Origin: Bacillota bacterium
GTDB lineage: Bacteria > Bacillota > Clostridia > Christensenellales > SZUA-584
DNA: 64,000 bases
Direction: 5' to 3'
NCBI GenBank assembly: GCA_023410475.1
Contig: JAEYPS010000018.1
Location: forward strand, 62,001-126,000
Below, piece by piece: positions 25,363 through 33,079 of this stretch. How positions within the stretch are numbered: the stretch's first letter is position 1; every line of letters begins with the position of its first letter. Made by a program: the position numbers and the translations under genes. The notes beneath the pieces are model-generated. The model searched no databases and was not told where the DNA came from. It saw nothing but the letters and a program-made list of their open reading frames with translations.

Positions 25363-26937
25363 CTATAGGTATAATTTTCTGTAATCCGTAGGGTTAACTC
25401 CGACCTTTTTCTTGAACAGCCTGCTGAAGTATTTTGAATCCGTATAGCCGATCATAAGCGAAACATCGACTACTTTATACCGGATATCCTTAAGCATATC
25501 CTTTGCTATTTCTATACGGTAATCTATAAGGTACTCGCTGAAATTCTCGCCGGTTTTTCTCTTGAATATCTCGCTTACATACGTCGGGCTAAGGCACACG
25601 AGCTTCGCAACTTCGTCAAGGTTTATATTTGTCATGTAGTTATCTGCGATAAACCTTTTTATTTGCGTTATCAGCTTTTCCGAGTTGTCGTGTTTTTCAT
25701 TAAGGTAAGCGTCACGGAATTCTTTTAGCAGCAGATAAATATAATCCTCTATTTCTTTTACCGAACGCAAACCGTCAATAAAGTCAGCCGCCTGCTGGCT
25801 GCCAAGGCCTCTTTTATGCTGAACTCCCTTTTTTTTCATCATAGCAAACAAAAGGTCGATAATTTCATACGCTGTAACATGAAAGGCAATAAGATTAACC
25901 GCGCTCTTTTTTTCCGCGTCCGACAATATCCTTTTTATCTCCGTCATTGCGTTCTGCGTATCAAACACATCCAAAAGCACGCAGAGTTTTTTCTTTGCGC
26001 GAATATCGATTATATTCTTTGCATCAGCTAACCTGCCGGCTTCATTTTTGGCGTCGATTACCGTGCCGGTTCCAAGAAAGATTCGCGCTTTCATTGCGTT
26101 TGCGGCGGCTTCAAATGAAATATCTATTTCGCCTAAGCTGGCTGCCCTGCTGCCGATGCTTATGGTAAGCGTAAAATACTTCTGGAAGCCTTCCCCGGCG
26201 AATGAGTGCATTATCTGCTTCATAAAACCGTAAATGTCGTCGGTTTCTTTTTTTACGTTTATAACAAATACGGTCTGGTCTTTTGTTTTACCGGGGAAAT
26301 ATACTATTTCCTGAAAATTATCCGCATATGTTCTTTTGATTTCCGACAGAAAGTACGAGAAGTCATCATTATTATATTCTTTTGTGATTATATCCTGCTT
26401 TAAAATAACAGTATAAAACGGCCCGTCCGTAAAGCTCGTGTTATAACGGGCGTTAAGTATTTCGACGCTTATATCTTTATTTTTCCTGTCTATTATTTCC
26501 CTTAAGTCGCTTTCGAGCATCACGGTATCGCTGCTCTCAAGCTTGTCCTTTATTTTGTGCTTCTTTGATATCTTGTCTTTTGCCTGATGCAGTATATCTT
26601 CGAACTCGTCTTTGTCAAGCGGCTTTAAAATATAGGCAAATGCATTATAAGAAAGGGCGCTTCGGGCGTATTCAAAATCGCTGTAACCGCTTATTATTAT
26701 GAATTCGATATCCAGCTTTTTTTCGCGCACAGCTTTTATCAAGCCGATTCCGTCGAGACCCGGCATCCTGATGTCGGTTATAACAAGGTCGGGCTTGTGC
26801 TTTTCTATAAGATTTAATGCGGTAAGCCCGTCGCCCGCGTTGGCAACTATGTTGAACCCTGTCGCATCCCAATCGACTATCTTTCGGATAAGCTTGCATA
26901 TCCAGGTTTCATCATCAACAACGATAACTTTATACAT
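25363..26937 (-). CDS. YesN-type AraC-family response regulator
   Basis: The start is taken at 26937 (MYKVIVVDDE), with AAGGGA upstream. A TTG 30 bases further up is less likely. The 524-residue protein has an N-terminal receiver domain with acidic pocket 'VVDDE', phospho-acceptor Asp in 'DLVITDIRMPGLDG' and Lys in 'AYILKPLDKDEF'. A middle region of about 270 residues has no clear family. The C-terminal AraC domain carries two helix-turn-helix motifs: 'LDEVAKLVCLSPTYVSEIFKR' and 'VVDVSLMIGYTDSKYFSRLF', ending 'GVNPTDYRKLY'. It likely activates one or both sugar blocks. Confidence 0.94.
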   Translation of the reverse strand: MYKVIVVDDETWICKLIRKIVDWDATGFNIVANAGDGLTALNLIEKHKPDLVITDIRMPGLDGIGLIKAVREKKLDIEFIIISGYSDFEYARSALSYNAFAYILKPLDKDEFEDILHQAKDKISKKHKIKDKLESSDTVMLESDLREIIDRKNKDISVEILNARYNTSFTDGPFYTVILKQDIITKEYNNDDFSYFLSEIKRTYADNFQEIVYFPGKTKDQTVFVINVKKETDDIYGFMKQIMHSFAGEGFQKYFTLTISIGSRAASLGEIDISFEAAANAMKARIFLGTGTVIDAKNEAGRLADAKNIIDIRAKKKLCVLLDVFDTQNAMTEIKRILSDAEKKSAVNLIAFHVTAYEIIDLLFAMMKKKGVQHKRGLGSQQAADFIDGLRSVKEIEDYIYLLLKEFRDAYLNEKHDNSEKLITQIKRFIADNYMTNINLDEVAKLVCLSPTYVSEIFKRKTGENFSEYLIDYRIEIAKDMLKDIRYKVVDVSLMIGYTDSKYFSRLFKKKVGVNPTDYRKLYL

Positions 26938-26976
26938 GCTTGTCCCTTTCTTTTTGCATAACCGCAAAAGCTTACA

Positions 26977-28419
26977 TTACTGTCTGCATATCCTTATATG
27001 TTTGATATGCAGATATTCATATATGCCTTCAGGACCATGCTCGTACCCGAATCCGCTGTCCTTCCAGCCTCCGTACGGTGCGTTTAGAACGCCGGGATCA
27101 GGATTGTTTATTGCAACATTTCCTGCGTTAATCTCTTTTGACAACCTCTCAGACAAGCTCAGGCTTTTAGTATACACTATGGCGGCAAGCCCGTACACAG
27201 TATCATTTGCCAGCGATATTGCCTCGTCTATGGTATCAAACGGCATCACCCCCACCAGCGGGCCGAATGTTTCCTCGCGCATTACCAGCATACTCTGGTC
27301 TGCGTCCGCAAGAATTGTCGGCTCGAAGAAAAATCCCTTTTCAAACGTTTTTCCTTCAGGCTTTTTCCCTCCGCACAGCAATCTGGCGCCTTTTTTAAGA
27401 GCGTCATCGATATGTTTCGTCACCGTCTCTATGCCCTTCATTGTGCACATAGGCCCAAGGTCGCATTCATCGGTAAGCCCGTTTCCTATCCTCAGTTTTT
27501 TTGTCTGTCCGGTAAACTTATCGAGAAACATATCGTATATCCGCCGGTCGACGTATATCCTGTTGATCGCTATACAGATCTGGCCCATATTGCGAAAAGA
27601 ACGTCTGACCGCTCCCTCTGCCGCGGCTTCGATATCGCAGTCTTGGCATACTATCATGGGCAGGCTTCCGCCAAGTTCGAGGGAAACCTTCTTAAGGGTG
27701 CCGACTGATTCAGCAAGCACCTGTTTGCCGACCGCGGTCGAGCCTGTAAAAGCTACTTTCTTAACCTTAGGATTGTTAAGTATCATCGGGCCGATGACGG
27801 AGCCCGCCCCAGTCAAAGCGTTTACCGCACCGCGAGGCACTCCGGCGTCGGTAATACATCTTATAAACGCTATAGGCGACAAAGGTGTTTCTGAAGGCAG
27901 CTTGCATACTATAGTGCATCCTGCTGCAAGCGCGCCTCCGAGCTTCCACGCGAGCAGTTCAATCGGATAATTCCAGGGCGATATTGCCGCGGCTACTCCC
28001 ACAGGCTGATAGATAACCCTGCTTTCTACGCCGGGCTCGGCGCCCGGAATGATCCTTCCATATACCCTTTCGCCCTCTTCCGCATAATATTTAAGTATCT
28101 CGGCGCCTTTGTATACCTCGCCCAATGCTTCGGCAAACGGCTTGCCCTGCTCGCCGGTCATAAGCCGCGCGATCTCCTCTGCGCGCTCCGCGACAATAAG
28201 GCTTGCTTTACGCAGATACTCGCCCCTTTTAAAGGGCGTCAGTCTGCTCCATTCCGGGAATGTGCGGTCTGCCGCATCCACAGCATCTTCAATGTCTTCT
28301 TTCGACGCTTTCGGAACGGTTGCTATCACCTCTCCGGTTGCGGGGTTTTTTACTTCCAGCCGATCCTGCCCGCGCCCGTCGGTCCAGATACCGTCGATGA
28401 GATTCTTTTCAGCAGTCAT
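26977..28419 (-). CDS. NAD(P)-dependent aldehyde dehydrogenase
   Basis: The 480-residue enzyme of the aldehyde dehydrogenase superfamily has the signatures 'SPWNYPIELLAWKLGGALAA' for cofactor binding, 'FTGSTAVGKQV', the general-base Glu in 'VSLELGGSLP', and the catalytic Cys in 'NMGQICIAINRIYVD'. 'EETFGPLVGVMPF' lies near the C-terminus. It would oxidise a (sugar-derived) aldehyde to the acid. It resembles succinate-semialdehyde or glycolaldehyde-type members, but the substrate cannot be fixed. Its ATG overlaps the cupin stop by 4 bases. Confidence 0.93.
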   Translation of the reverse strand: MTAEKNLIDGIWTDGRGQDRLEVKNPATGEVIATVPKASKEDIEDAVDAADRTFPEWSRLTPFKRGEYLRKASLIVAERAEEIARLMTGEQGKPFAEALGEVYKGAEILKYYAEEGERVYGRIIPGAEPGVESRVIYQPVGVAAAISPWNYPIELLAWKLGGALAAGCTIVCKLPSETPLSPIAFIRCITDAGVPRGAVNALTGAGSVIGPMILNNPKVKKVAFTGSTAVGKQVLAESVGTLKKVSLELGGSLPMIVCQDCDIEAAAEGAVRRSFRNMGQICIAINRIYVDRRIYDMFLDKFTGQTKKLRIGNGLTDECDLGPMCTMKGIETVTKHIDDALKKGARLLCGGKKPEGKTFEKGFFFEPTILADADQSMLVMREETFGPLVGVMPFDTIDEAISLANDTVYGLAAIVYTKSLSLSERLSKEINAGNVAINNPDPGVLNAPYGGWKDSGFGYEHGPEGIYEYLHIKHIRICRQ

Positions 28420-28814
28420 TGTTTATCCTCCGCACCGATTTTTCCTGTTACCCAAAGCACTACGAGAGGCAAGTTGCCGGTCTGTATCGTGGTATGGAAC
28501 ATACCCGGCGCAACATAAAGCCCGTCGCCGGGTTTTATTTCGAACTGCTCTTCGCCTATCACCATTATACCCTCTCCAGATATGACGAAGTAAACCTCTT
28601 CCCTGTCGTCATGAGCGTGACCTGTCGTCGTACCGGTCGGGTATATTGTCGTATAACCCATGGTAAGCCCTTTTGAAGGGCTGTTCGTGCTGTCGATAAG
28701 GTAATAAGTATCTCGAAAGACTTTGCTTTCACGGTCTGATACCCTTGCCCTTAGCGATCTGCTATCCTCCTCATCAGGCTCTTTATCCTGAACGTTGATA
28801 ACTACATTTTTCAT
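28416..28814 (-). CDS. Small single-domain cupin protein
   Basis: The 132-residue protein consists of one cupin barrel. Cupin motif 1 is visible as 'GTTTGHAHDDREEVYFVISGEG', giving the His-X-His and Glu metal ligands. Motif 2 is 'GDGLYVAPGMFHT' with the last His. It is the first gene of the upstream sugar block and is coupled to the aldehyde dehydrogenase. AAGGAG precedes the start, and a short palindrome TTGATGTATCAA (28826-28837) lies just upstream. Cupins of this type can be sugar isomerases or epimerases. No specific reaction can be assigned. Confidence 0.88.
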   Translation of the reverse strand: MKNVVINVQDKEPDEEDSRSLRARVSDRESKVFRDTYYLIDSTNSPSKGLTMGYTTIYPTGTTTGHAHDDREEVYFVISGEGIMVIGEEQFEIKPGDGLYVAPGMFHTTIQTGNLPLVVLWVTGKIGAEDKQ

Positions 28815-29255
28815 AATGCTTCTCCTTGATGTATCAAAAAATTCGTTTAAATAATAGTATTAAGTATAAAACACCAACAATAGCGTATAATATATGATTC
28901 ATTAATACAATCAGAGTAACTTAGGCTGCGGTGGACTTTATCAGTATATTTATCATTATTTCAGTCTTCATACTGTAAAATAATCAGATGTAAGGTAGAT
29001 ATGCCGCTGGGAATAAGCTTCTTTATATACGGTATTTTAATGCCCCGCTAAATGCTTGTCAAAGGCAATATAGAACATAGTTAAATAAATATTGCCAAGC
29101 ATTTGTTTTGTGTTTTTAGCTTGCTGTTTAATTGAGTAGGTTTTTTTATATACTCGCTCTCTCCAAGCCATTGTACTCTTGGCGATACGCCCTTCATATA
29201 AGCCGGCTCGCGTACTTTGTTGCCATCAAAGCTGTCAGGCACCGTTGGCCTCACC
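28815..29255. other. Gene-free stretch between the sugar cluster and the tRNA operon
   Basis: No convincing gene is seen in this AT-rich stretch. It should contain the promoter of the sugar cluster, but I cannot pick a clear -35/-10 pair. A large imperfect palindrome lies at 29050-29104 with arms AAATGCTTG/CAAGCATTT and GCAATAT/ATATTGC, broken by a 6-base bulge and followed on the plus strand by GTTTTGTGTTTTT. It could be a terminator for an unrecognised plus-strand transcript or a protein-binding site. Confidence 0.5.
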
Positions 29256-29281
29256 AAAAAAATAGCCCTCGCATGAGGGCT
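29256..29281 (-). terminator. Terminator of the tRNA operon
   Basis: A perfect hairpin with arms AGCCCTC/GAGGGCT and a 4-base loop (29264-29281) is followed on the minus strand by ATTTTTTT. It lies 8 bases after the CCA end of the tRNA-Lys gene. The plus side is also T-rich, so it may work in both directions. Confidence 0.92.
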
Positions 29282-29288
29282 TTTCTTT

Positions 29289-29364
29289 TGGTGACCCACC
29301 GGAGATTCGAACTCCGGACACCTTGATTAAAAGTCAAGTGCTCTACCGCCTGAGCTAGTGGGTC
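29289..29364 (-). tRNA. tRNA-Lys (anticodon TTT)
   Basis: Read on the minus strand, the gene starts GACCCAC, which pairs with GTGGGTC at the 3' end. The discriminator A is followed by an encoded CCA. The anticodon stem CTTGA/TCAAG encloses the loop CTTTTAA, giving anticodon TTT. The T-loop GTTCGAATC is standard. It is the last tRNA of a four-gene operon and is followed by a strong terminator. Confidence 0.97.
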
Positions 29365-29377
29365 ATATATTGATATA

Positions 29378-29452
29378 TGGCTGGGGTGGCAGGGTTCGAA
29401 CCTGCGGATGCGGGAGTCAAAGTCCCGTGCCTTACCTCTTGGCTACACCCCA
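29378..29452 (-). tRNA. tRNA-Gln (anticodon TTG)
   Basis: On the minus strand, the acceptor arms TGGGGTG/CACCCCA, discriminator G and an encoded CCA are seen. The anticodon stem CGGGA/TCCCG encloses CTTTGAC, giving TTG. It lies 13 bases upstream of tRNA-Lys in the same transcript. Confidence 0.97.
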
Positions 29453-29460
29453 TCGCCTAA

Positions 29461-29502
29461 CCAAAAAGCTTTGCTTTTTGGGACCTTAAGGGGGCGCGCC
29501 CC
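29461..29502. repeat. Copy of the dispersed hairpin repeat between tRNA genes
   Basis: A perfect hairpin CCAAAAAGC-TTT-GCTTTTTGG (29461-29481) is followed by the palindrome GGGGCGCGCCCC (29491-29502). On the minus strand the core reads GGTCCC-AAAAAGC...GCTTTTTGG, the same unit as at 21213-21281. It sits in the tRNA-Gln/tRNA-His spacer, where it may serve as an RNA-processing or stability element. Confidence 0.8.
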
Positions 29503-29530
29503 AACTGCTTTTCGGTAATTACCTATTTAT

Positions 29531-29608
29531 TGGGGTGAGTAGTGGGATTCGAACCCACGGCCTCCAGGGCCACAACCTGGCGCTCTAACCTACTGAGCTA
29601 TACCCACC
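29531..29608 (-). tRNA. tRNA-His (anticodon GTG)
   Basis: The minus strand reads GGTGGGTA at the 5' end, which pairs with TACTCACC when the extra G(-1):C73 pair diagnostic of tRNA-His is included. CCA is encoded. The anticodon stem CCAGG/CCTGG encloses TTGTGGC, giving GTG. It is the second gene of the tRNA operon. Confidence 0.97.
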
Positions 29609-29631
29609 ACGAAACCTATTCAGTAATATCT

Positions 29632-29708
29632 TGGCGCGCCTGCAGGGACTCGAACCCCGGACACACGGCTTAGAAGGCCGTTGCTCTATCCACCTGAGCT
29701 ACAGGCGC
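29632..29708 (-). tRNA. tRNA-Arg (anticodon TCT)
   Basis: Minus-strand acceptor arms GCGCCTG/CAGGCGC, discriminator G and an encoded CCA are present. The anticodon stem ACGGC/GCCGT encloses CTTCTAA, giving TCT. It is the first tRNA after the promoter at 29753-29781. Confidence 0.97.
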
Positions 29709-29752
29709 TCACACCATTTTTGGCTTATCAATTGAGCAACCGACAAGACGGA

Positions 29753-29781
29753 ATTTTATCATAATAACGTGCCCATGTCAA
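29753..29781 (-). promoter_or_regulatory. Sigma-A promoter of the tRNA operon
   Basis: On the minus strand a perfect -35 TTGACA (29776-29781), a 17-base spacer and -10 TAAAAT (29753-29758) are present. Transcription would begin near 29746, about 38 bases before tRNA-Arg. Confidence 0.9.
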
Positions 29782-29824
29782 TAACAAACGGTTCCAATGA
29801 TCCGATTAAAAACAAACATTCAAA

Positions 29825-30592
29825 TCAGAAACCGTATGTTTGCCCCGCCGCGTTTTCTTTTGGCGTATTATTTTCCAAAAGCAGCTCAAAAAGCGCTTCT
29901 GTAAACCATCCGTCTAACCTGCTCTCGATATAATATGCCGGGGCGTATTTTTCGCCGTTATACATTACCGATTCGACGCGGCTGCTTGCCGCCGTCAGGT
30001 AACAGTAAAGGTAAACCTTTGCCCCGCAGGAAAGCCTCTGAGACAAAAGAACGTCTTCCATTGCCTTTGTATTGCCATCACCGGGCATGAGCGCCCAAGT
30101 GTCGATAACCTTAACAGCGTTTTCCACTTCATCTCTTTGGGATTGATCGCTGAATATGCTTATCATCACGGGGCTTGTTTTCATAAGCTCCGAAAGTATC
30201 AAGCTGAACTTTAGAAGGCTTTTCTGCGACAGGCCGGAAAGCCTGCCGTTCAATACGCTTGCCGCCTTATGAAGCTCGTGGATATGTAATACGTCCAAAG
30301 CGTCTCCTGCCGCCGCATAACCGCCGGTGTACGTCTCCTGAGTTATCTCGCCCGCTTCAAACATCTGCCTTAAAACGAGCGCCGCATGCATATCGTTGTA
30401 CGAGTCAATGTAGTACTGCATTTTGCGCTCCTCCTCAACTATCTGCTCGCGCATCCTTGAGGGAGCGGCCGGCTGAGCCGCGCTTTGCACAGCGGCTGAA
30501 CATGAAGACAGCAATGACGCAGCAAACAAAAGCGCTAAATGCGCTGCCGAAATGATCCTCTTTGATTTTCTTATCGAAAAAAAACGCACCAT
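29825..30592 (-). CDS. Hypothetical lipoprotein downstream of recO
   Basis: I do not recognise this 255-residue protein. It begins with a basic stretch and a hydrophobic segment ending in the lipobox-like LSSC (about residues 28-31), so it is probably a lipoprotein. An Ala/Pro-rich spacer follows, then a mainly helical region with many Leu, Ala and Glu residues. It lies 14 bases after recO on the same strand and is probably the last gene of that operon. The start has only a weak ribosome site. No cysteines, repeats or catalytic motifs stand out in the mature part. Confidence 0.75.
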   Translation of the reverse strand: MVRFFSIRKSKRIISAAHLALLFAASLLSSCSAAVQSAAQPAAPSRMREQIVEEERKMQYYIDSYNDMHAALVLRQMFEAGEITQETYTGGYAAAGDALDVLHIHELHKAASVLNGRLSGLSQKSLLKFSLILSELMKTSPVMISIFSDQSQRDEVENAVKVIDTWALMPGDGNTKAMEDVLLSQRLSCGAKVYLYCYLTAASSRVESVMYNGEKYAPAYYIESRLDGWFTEALFELLLENNTPKENAAGQTYGF

Positions 30593-30606
30593 GTTTGCTT
30601 ATTATT

Positions 30607-31335
30607 CTATGCCTTTATATATTTTGACGCTTTAAGCGGCCCTGACAGAGCGTTTTCAAGATACGATACAAGCAGCCGCTTCAATCTTGCCGCCGCCTCT
30701 TTCTCTATGCGCAGGCTGCCTATATCCTTTGGGATGACCCCGGCCATAGACCGAAGAGCCTCCAATACATCGTTGCCCGTCCTTTCGCCCCCGTGCAGCT
30801 TCGCACACCGCGCGCACACGGTGCCCCCGTGCTCTCCTGAAAAGTGCGTCGTTTGCCGCTCCCCGCAAAGCACGCACTCGTCTGTGCCAGGATACAGCCC
30901 TTCGATATACAGCAGCCTTTGTATGAAGTAACATATCACAGTATCGGGCTCGGCTGCCGTCTCGAGCGCGAACAGAGCGTTTACAACGAGCGCGAAAAGC
31001 TTGGGCGCGGGATATTGCTCTTGCGCGACCTTGGCTGCCGCGTCCGCTATAAAGCACGCCGCCGAATATGCGTCATAATCTTCAGCGAGCTTCTGGAACG
31101 AGTGCGTTATGCTGCAGCCTCTGACGCCGTAATGCCCGTTCTTTTCGTAAAACTCGTAATTCCCGCAGCAAAAAAGGTTTGAGCCGCTAAAAAGCTTCGA
31201 CGTCTGCTTCTTTGCGGACTTAACCTTTGCGGACATCAGCCCGAAGTCTTTCGTTAGCAGCGTCAACATTCTGTCCGCGTCTTTGAAGTCAGCCGTCCTT
31301 ATAACCATGGCGCTCGTTTTTATCACTATCCTCAC
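30607..31335 (-). CDS. recO: DNA repair protein RecO
   Basis: The 242-residue protein promotes RecA loading and strand annealing in recombinational repair (RecFOR). The N-terminal OB-fold matches the family: 'AMVIRTADFKDADRMLTLLTKDFG'. The C-terminal part has the zinc-binding cysteine set 'CVLCGERQ' and 'VCARC'. It starts with GTG. A second GTG at 31326 with an AGGTGAGG site is an equally possible start. It follows era by 34 bases, as in many Firmicutes. Confidence 0.93.
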   Translation of the reverse strand: MRIVIKTSAMVIRTADFKDADRMLTLLTKDFGLMSAKVKSAKKQTSKLFSGSNLFCCGNYEFYEKNGHYGVRGCSITHSFQKLAEDYDAYSAACFIADAAAKVAQEQYPAPKLFALVVNALFALETAAEPDTVICYFIQRLLYIEGLYPGTDECVLCGERQTTHFSGEHGGTVCARCAKLHGGERTGNDVLEALRSMAGVIPKDIGSLRIEKEAAARLKRLLVSYLENALSGPLKASKYIKA

Positions 31336-31369
31336 CTGCTGCTGGTTACAGTCTCTCCGTTTTACCGTC

Positions 31370-32254
31370 TTACTCGTATCCGAGCTCGTGCATGATTCGC
31401 CTGCTGTCGCGCCAACCCGGCTCTACCTTGACGAACAGCTCCAAAAACACTTTAGTGCCGAAAAGCATCTCCAAGTCTAAGCGCGCTTGCGTGCCTATGC
31501 GCTTTAGCATCTGGCCGCCCTTGCCTATTATTATAGCCTTGTGCCCTTCGCGGTCGCATATTATGACCGCCGAGACGTCGGTTATCTCCTTCTCTTCACG
31601 CTGCGAAACCTTCTCTACATTTACGCCGATGCCGTGGGGCACCTCCTCGCGAAGAATATCAAGCGCCTTCTCGCGTATCATCTCGGCCGCTATAACGCGC
31701 TCAGCCTGATCCGTATAAGCGTCATCGGGGTAATACTTAGGCCCGGGCACAAGATATTGCCGAAGCTCCTCCAAAAGCTCTGCTACGCCCTCTCCGGTCT
31801 TTGCGGATATAAGGCGCACTGATTCAAACCCTGCCGACTTTATCTGCTCGGCTATGCCGGCACACTTTTCTGAGTCTACTGCGTCTATCTTGTTTACGGC
31901 GGCTATAACGGGCGATCCGCATTTTTTAAGCTGCTCAAGCACGGCTATATCCCTTTCGCCCAGCCCGAACGCCGCGTCGCACACAAACAGTACCGCTTCG
32001 ACGTCCCGAAGAGTATCGAACGCGGTTTTTACCATATACTCTCCGAGCTTGTCCTTTGGCGTGTGTATCCCCGGCGTGTCGAGAAACACGATCTGCGAAT
32101 CCCCTTCCGTGAGCACCCCTGCTATCCTGTTGCGCGTCGTCTGAGGCTTTTTCGAGACTATGGCTACCTTTTCGCCCACCATATTGTTTATTAGCGTAGA
32201 CTTGCCCACATTTGGGCTTCCGACTATTGCGATAAACGCCGATTTTGTATCCAA
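31370..32254 (-). CDS. era: Era GTPase (30S ribosome assembly)
   Basis: The 294-residue product is a complete Era. The GTPase domain has the P-loop 'GSPNVGKSTLINNM', switch 'TTRNRI', 'DTPGIH' and the NKxD motif 'AVNKIDAV'. The C-terminal KH domain contains 'GHKAIIIGKGGQMLKRIG' and binds the 3' end of 16S rRNA. It lies 3 bases after cdd and upstream of recO, the usual Firmicutes order. Confidence 0.97.
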   Translation of the reverse strand: MDTKSAFIAIVGSPNVGKSTLINNMVGEKVAIVSKKPQTTRNRIAGVLTEGDSQIVFLDTPGIHTPKDKLGEYMVKTAFDTLRDVEAVLFVCDAAFGLGERDIAVLEQLKKCGSPVIAAVNKIDAVDSEKCAGIAEQIKSAGFESVRLISAKTGEGVAELLEELRQYLVPGPKYYPDDAYTDQAERVIAAEMIREKALDILREEVPHGIGVNVEKVSQREEKEITDVSAVIICDREGHKAIIIGKGGQMLKRIGTQARLDLEMLFGTKVFLELFVKVEPGWRDSRRIMHELGYE

Positions 32255-32257
32255 GCC

Positions 32258-32650
32258 TTATTCCATCTCTTTTCCCGAAAATCCGTCCGGCAGCAGCGCG
32301 CAGAGCTTCTTCGACTGGTACTCAAGCGCGTTGTTGGACGATATTACGTCCATCTTTGGCGAAAACTCATACAGCGCCTGGCGGCAGACGCCGCACGGAG
32401 CGGTTATCAGACCTGAGTCCGACGTGACCGCGATAGCCTCAAACTCTTTCTCTCCGCTCATTACAGCGCTGAACAGCGCAACCCTCTCGGCGCAGCATGT
32501 CACGCTGTATGAAGCGTTTTCGATGTTTGCTCCCACATATACCTTGCCGCTCTTGGAAAGCAGCGCCGCGCCGACTCTAAAGTTCGAGTACGGAGAGTAA
32601 GAGCTCTTTTTCGCCTCGTCCGCCTTTATCAGCAGTTCTTTTACGTTCAT
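32258..32650 (-). CDS. cdd: Cytidine deaminase
   Basis: The 130-residue tetrameric-type enzyme converts cytidine and deoxycytidine to uridine compounds. The zinc site is visible as 'CCAERVALFSA' (Cys-Ala-Glu) and 'PCGVCRQAL' (Cys-x-x-Cys). The N-terminal 'SYSPYSNFRVGAALL' is typical. Its start overlaps the ybeY stop by 4 bases. The dgkA gene often found between them in Firmicutes is absent. Confidence 0.96.
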   Translation of the reverse strand: MNVKELLIKADEAKKSSYSPYSNFRVGAALLSKSGKVYVGANIENASYSVTCCAERVALFSAVMSGEKEFEAIAVTSDSGLITAPCGVCRQALYEFSPKMDVISSNNALEYQSKKLCALLPDGFSGKEME

Positions 32651-33075
32651 AGCTTATACCCCGCCTTTTCAAGAATTTCACGCTGCCTCTCGCGCATGCG
32701 CTTCTCATCGTATTTGTTTTCGTGGTCATACCCAAAAAGGTGCAGCATGGAATGCGCTACAAGAAAAGCGGCCTCACGCTCCTCCGTATGCCCGAACTCC
32801 TCGGCCTGCTGCGCTGCCCTTGGCAGCGAGAGCGCTATGTCACCGATAAAACCGTCATCGCCCGACGGGAAGGACAGCACGTCGGTTACGGCGTCCTTCT
32901 CCCTGTATTGTTTGTTGAGCCGCCTTATATTATCGTCGTCTGTAAAAAGAATGCTGACAAAAAGCCGGCCTTTTTTGCCTTCAGCCTTTGAGGCAGCCTT
33001 GGCGGCTTTTTTAGCCGCCCTCCTTATCGCTCTGCCTGCGCTTATGCCTTGCTCTGTTATCCCAACATGAAGCAT
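32647..33075 (-). CDS. ybeY: Endoribonuclease YbeY (rRNA maturation)
   Basis: At 142 residues it has the UPF0054 zinc motif 'HSMLHLFGYDHE' and the upstream 'TDVLSFPSGDDG'. The N-terminal part has a Lys/Ala-rich run (residues about 18-35). It acts in 16S rRNA 3' processing and ribosome quality control. It is located 4 bases after the pgpH stop and overlaps cdd. Confidence 0.96.
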   Translation of the reverse strand: MLHVGITEQGISAGRAIRRAAKKAAKAASKAEGKKGRLFVSILFTDDDNIRRLNKQYREKDAVTDVLSFPSGDDGFIGDIALSLPRAAQQAEEFGHTEEREAAFLVAHSMLHLFGYDHENKYDEKRMRERQREILEKAGYKL

Positions 33076-33079
33076 TCTC

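Noticed and set aside
26699..27970. 423-codon open frame on the plus strand
   Set aside because: It lies antisense to the start of the response regulator and most of the aldehyde dehydrogenase gene, both of which have clear family motifs. Its translation shows no family pattern and no ribosome site.
29081..29299. 72-codon minus-strand frame beside tRNA-Lys
   Set aside because: It overlaps the tRNA 3' end and its terminator and has no ribosome site. It could be a remnant of an inserted element, but I cannot identify it.
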